Part shown: piece after piece, positions 63,990-64,000 of the stretch
Position numbering within the stretch: position 1 is the first letter of the stretch
How the letters are laid out: the number at the start of each line of letters is the position of its first letter
NCBI GenBank assembly: GCA_016791425.1
Contig: JAEUMQ010000001.1
Location: forward strand, 313,138 to 377,137
DNA from: Hyphomonadaceae bacterium
GTDB lineage: Bacteria; Pseudomonadota; Alphaproteobacteria; Caulobacterales; Aquidulcibacteraceae
DNA length: 64,000 nucleotides
Reading direction: 5' to 3'
The notes under the pieces: model-generated
The model's database searches: none
What the model was told of the DNA's origin: nothing
Seen by the model: the letters and a program-made list of their open reading frames with translations, nothing else
Position numbers and translations under genes: made by a program

Positions 63990-64000
63990 AGTTACTCCAT

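Larger units (their letters stand above)
58250..64000. mobile_element. Prophage or phage remnant segment next to tRNA-Gly, right end outside the window
   Basis: From the tRNA 3' end to the window edge the genes are short, tightly packed and mostly leftward, ending (in reverse order) with terminase large and small subunits. Repeats (GTAACTTCGAA) occur beside the tRNA and several palindromes near 63.9 kb. No integrase, portal, capsid or tail gene is visible. The duplicated tRNA end (attR) would lie beyond the right edge. It could be a prophage end, a decayed prophage or a satellite. Confidence 0.75.

Overview
The window looks like a chromosomal segment of a GC-rich alphaproteobacterium, most likely a Caulobacterales/Hyphomonadaceae-type organism. 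That placement is inferred from four things: a Caulobacter-like pilA-cpaABCDEF-tadBC pilus locus, an ECF sigma factor with an NrsF-type anti-sigma factor and GTAAC-N16-CGAA-like promoters, alphaproteobacterial CTATAT-type -10 elements, and an ethylmalonyl-CoA mutase. No rRNA and no CRISPR array are visible; one tRNA gene (Gly, anticodon CCC) is present.

Layout. 1-3.1 kb: end of ethylmalonyl-CoA mutase, a GNAT protein whose coding region carries a palindromic repeat, and a CysZ/EI24-like membrane protein. 3.2-12.3 kb: class I ribonucleotide reductase subunits nrdA and nrdB, 6 kb apart, each preceded by NrdR-like boxes (nrdA also by a DnaA box). Between them lie a zinc/cobalt-type CDF exporter, a Tat-exported D-amino-acid-oxidase-like enzyme with permuted motif order, acetyltransferases and small envelope proteins. 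12.5-18.9 kb: two paralogous tyrosine phosphatases, an FkbM methyltransferase, a membrane-fused spermidine synthase and AMP nucleosidase. 18.9-32.2 kb: the Tad/Flp pilus locus. The right arm (pilA, cpaA-F, tadB, tadC) runs rightward; two TadE-type minor pilins and a secretin-N-domain protein run leftward; tadD closes the locus. 32.3-57 kb: housekeeping and accessory genes, including an M17 aminopeptidase, a Phd/PIN toxin-antitoxin pair, a MarR regulator, cytochrome c, kdsB, pheA, the sigma/anti-sigma operon with DoxX- and YHS-domain genes, nudC, a GNAT-nitrilase fusion, rmuC, a PduO-type adenosyltransferase, etfBA, a 3-hydroxybutyryl-CoA dehydrogenase and TPR/PEGA lipoproteins. 57-64 kb: a TauD-type dioxygenase, tRNA-Gly(CCC), then compact mostly leftward phage genes ending in the terminase subunits at the right edge.

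How parts fit together. The mutase needs adenosylcobalamin, which the PduO-type enzyme at 48.1 kb would supply; ETF and the hydroxybutyryl-CoA dehydrogenase serve neighbouring acyl-CoA chemistry. The Tad genes encode pilin, prepilin peptidase, secretin, lipoprotein, localisation ATPase, motor ATPase and inner-membrane platform, which is close to a complete machine. The sigma factor appears to drive its own operon and the DoxX/YHS pair through matching promoters.

Besides genes the window is rich in small palindromic repeats: three ~150 bp composite elements (7.3, 11.0 and 17.3 kb), two copies of a second family (one inside a protein-coding gene), and one 109 bp element with 9 bp terminal inverted repeats. 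The points I would follow first are the permuted oxidase, the repeat inside the GNAT gene, the toxin-antitoxin promoter in which operator, promoter and start codon coincide, the paired sigma-factor promoters, an unclassified structured RNA candidate at 48.8 kb, and the tRNA-adjacent phage segment that has terminase but no visible portal or integrase.
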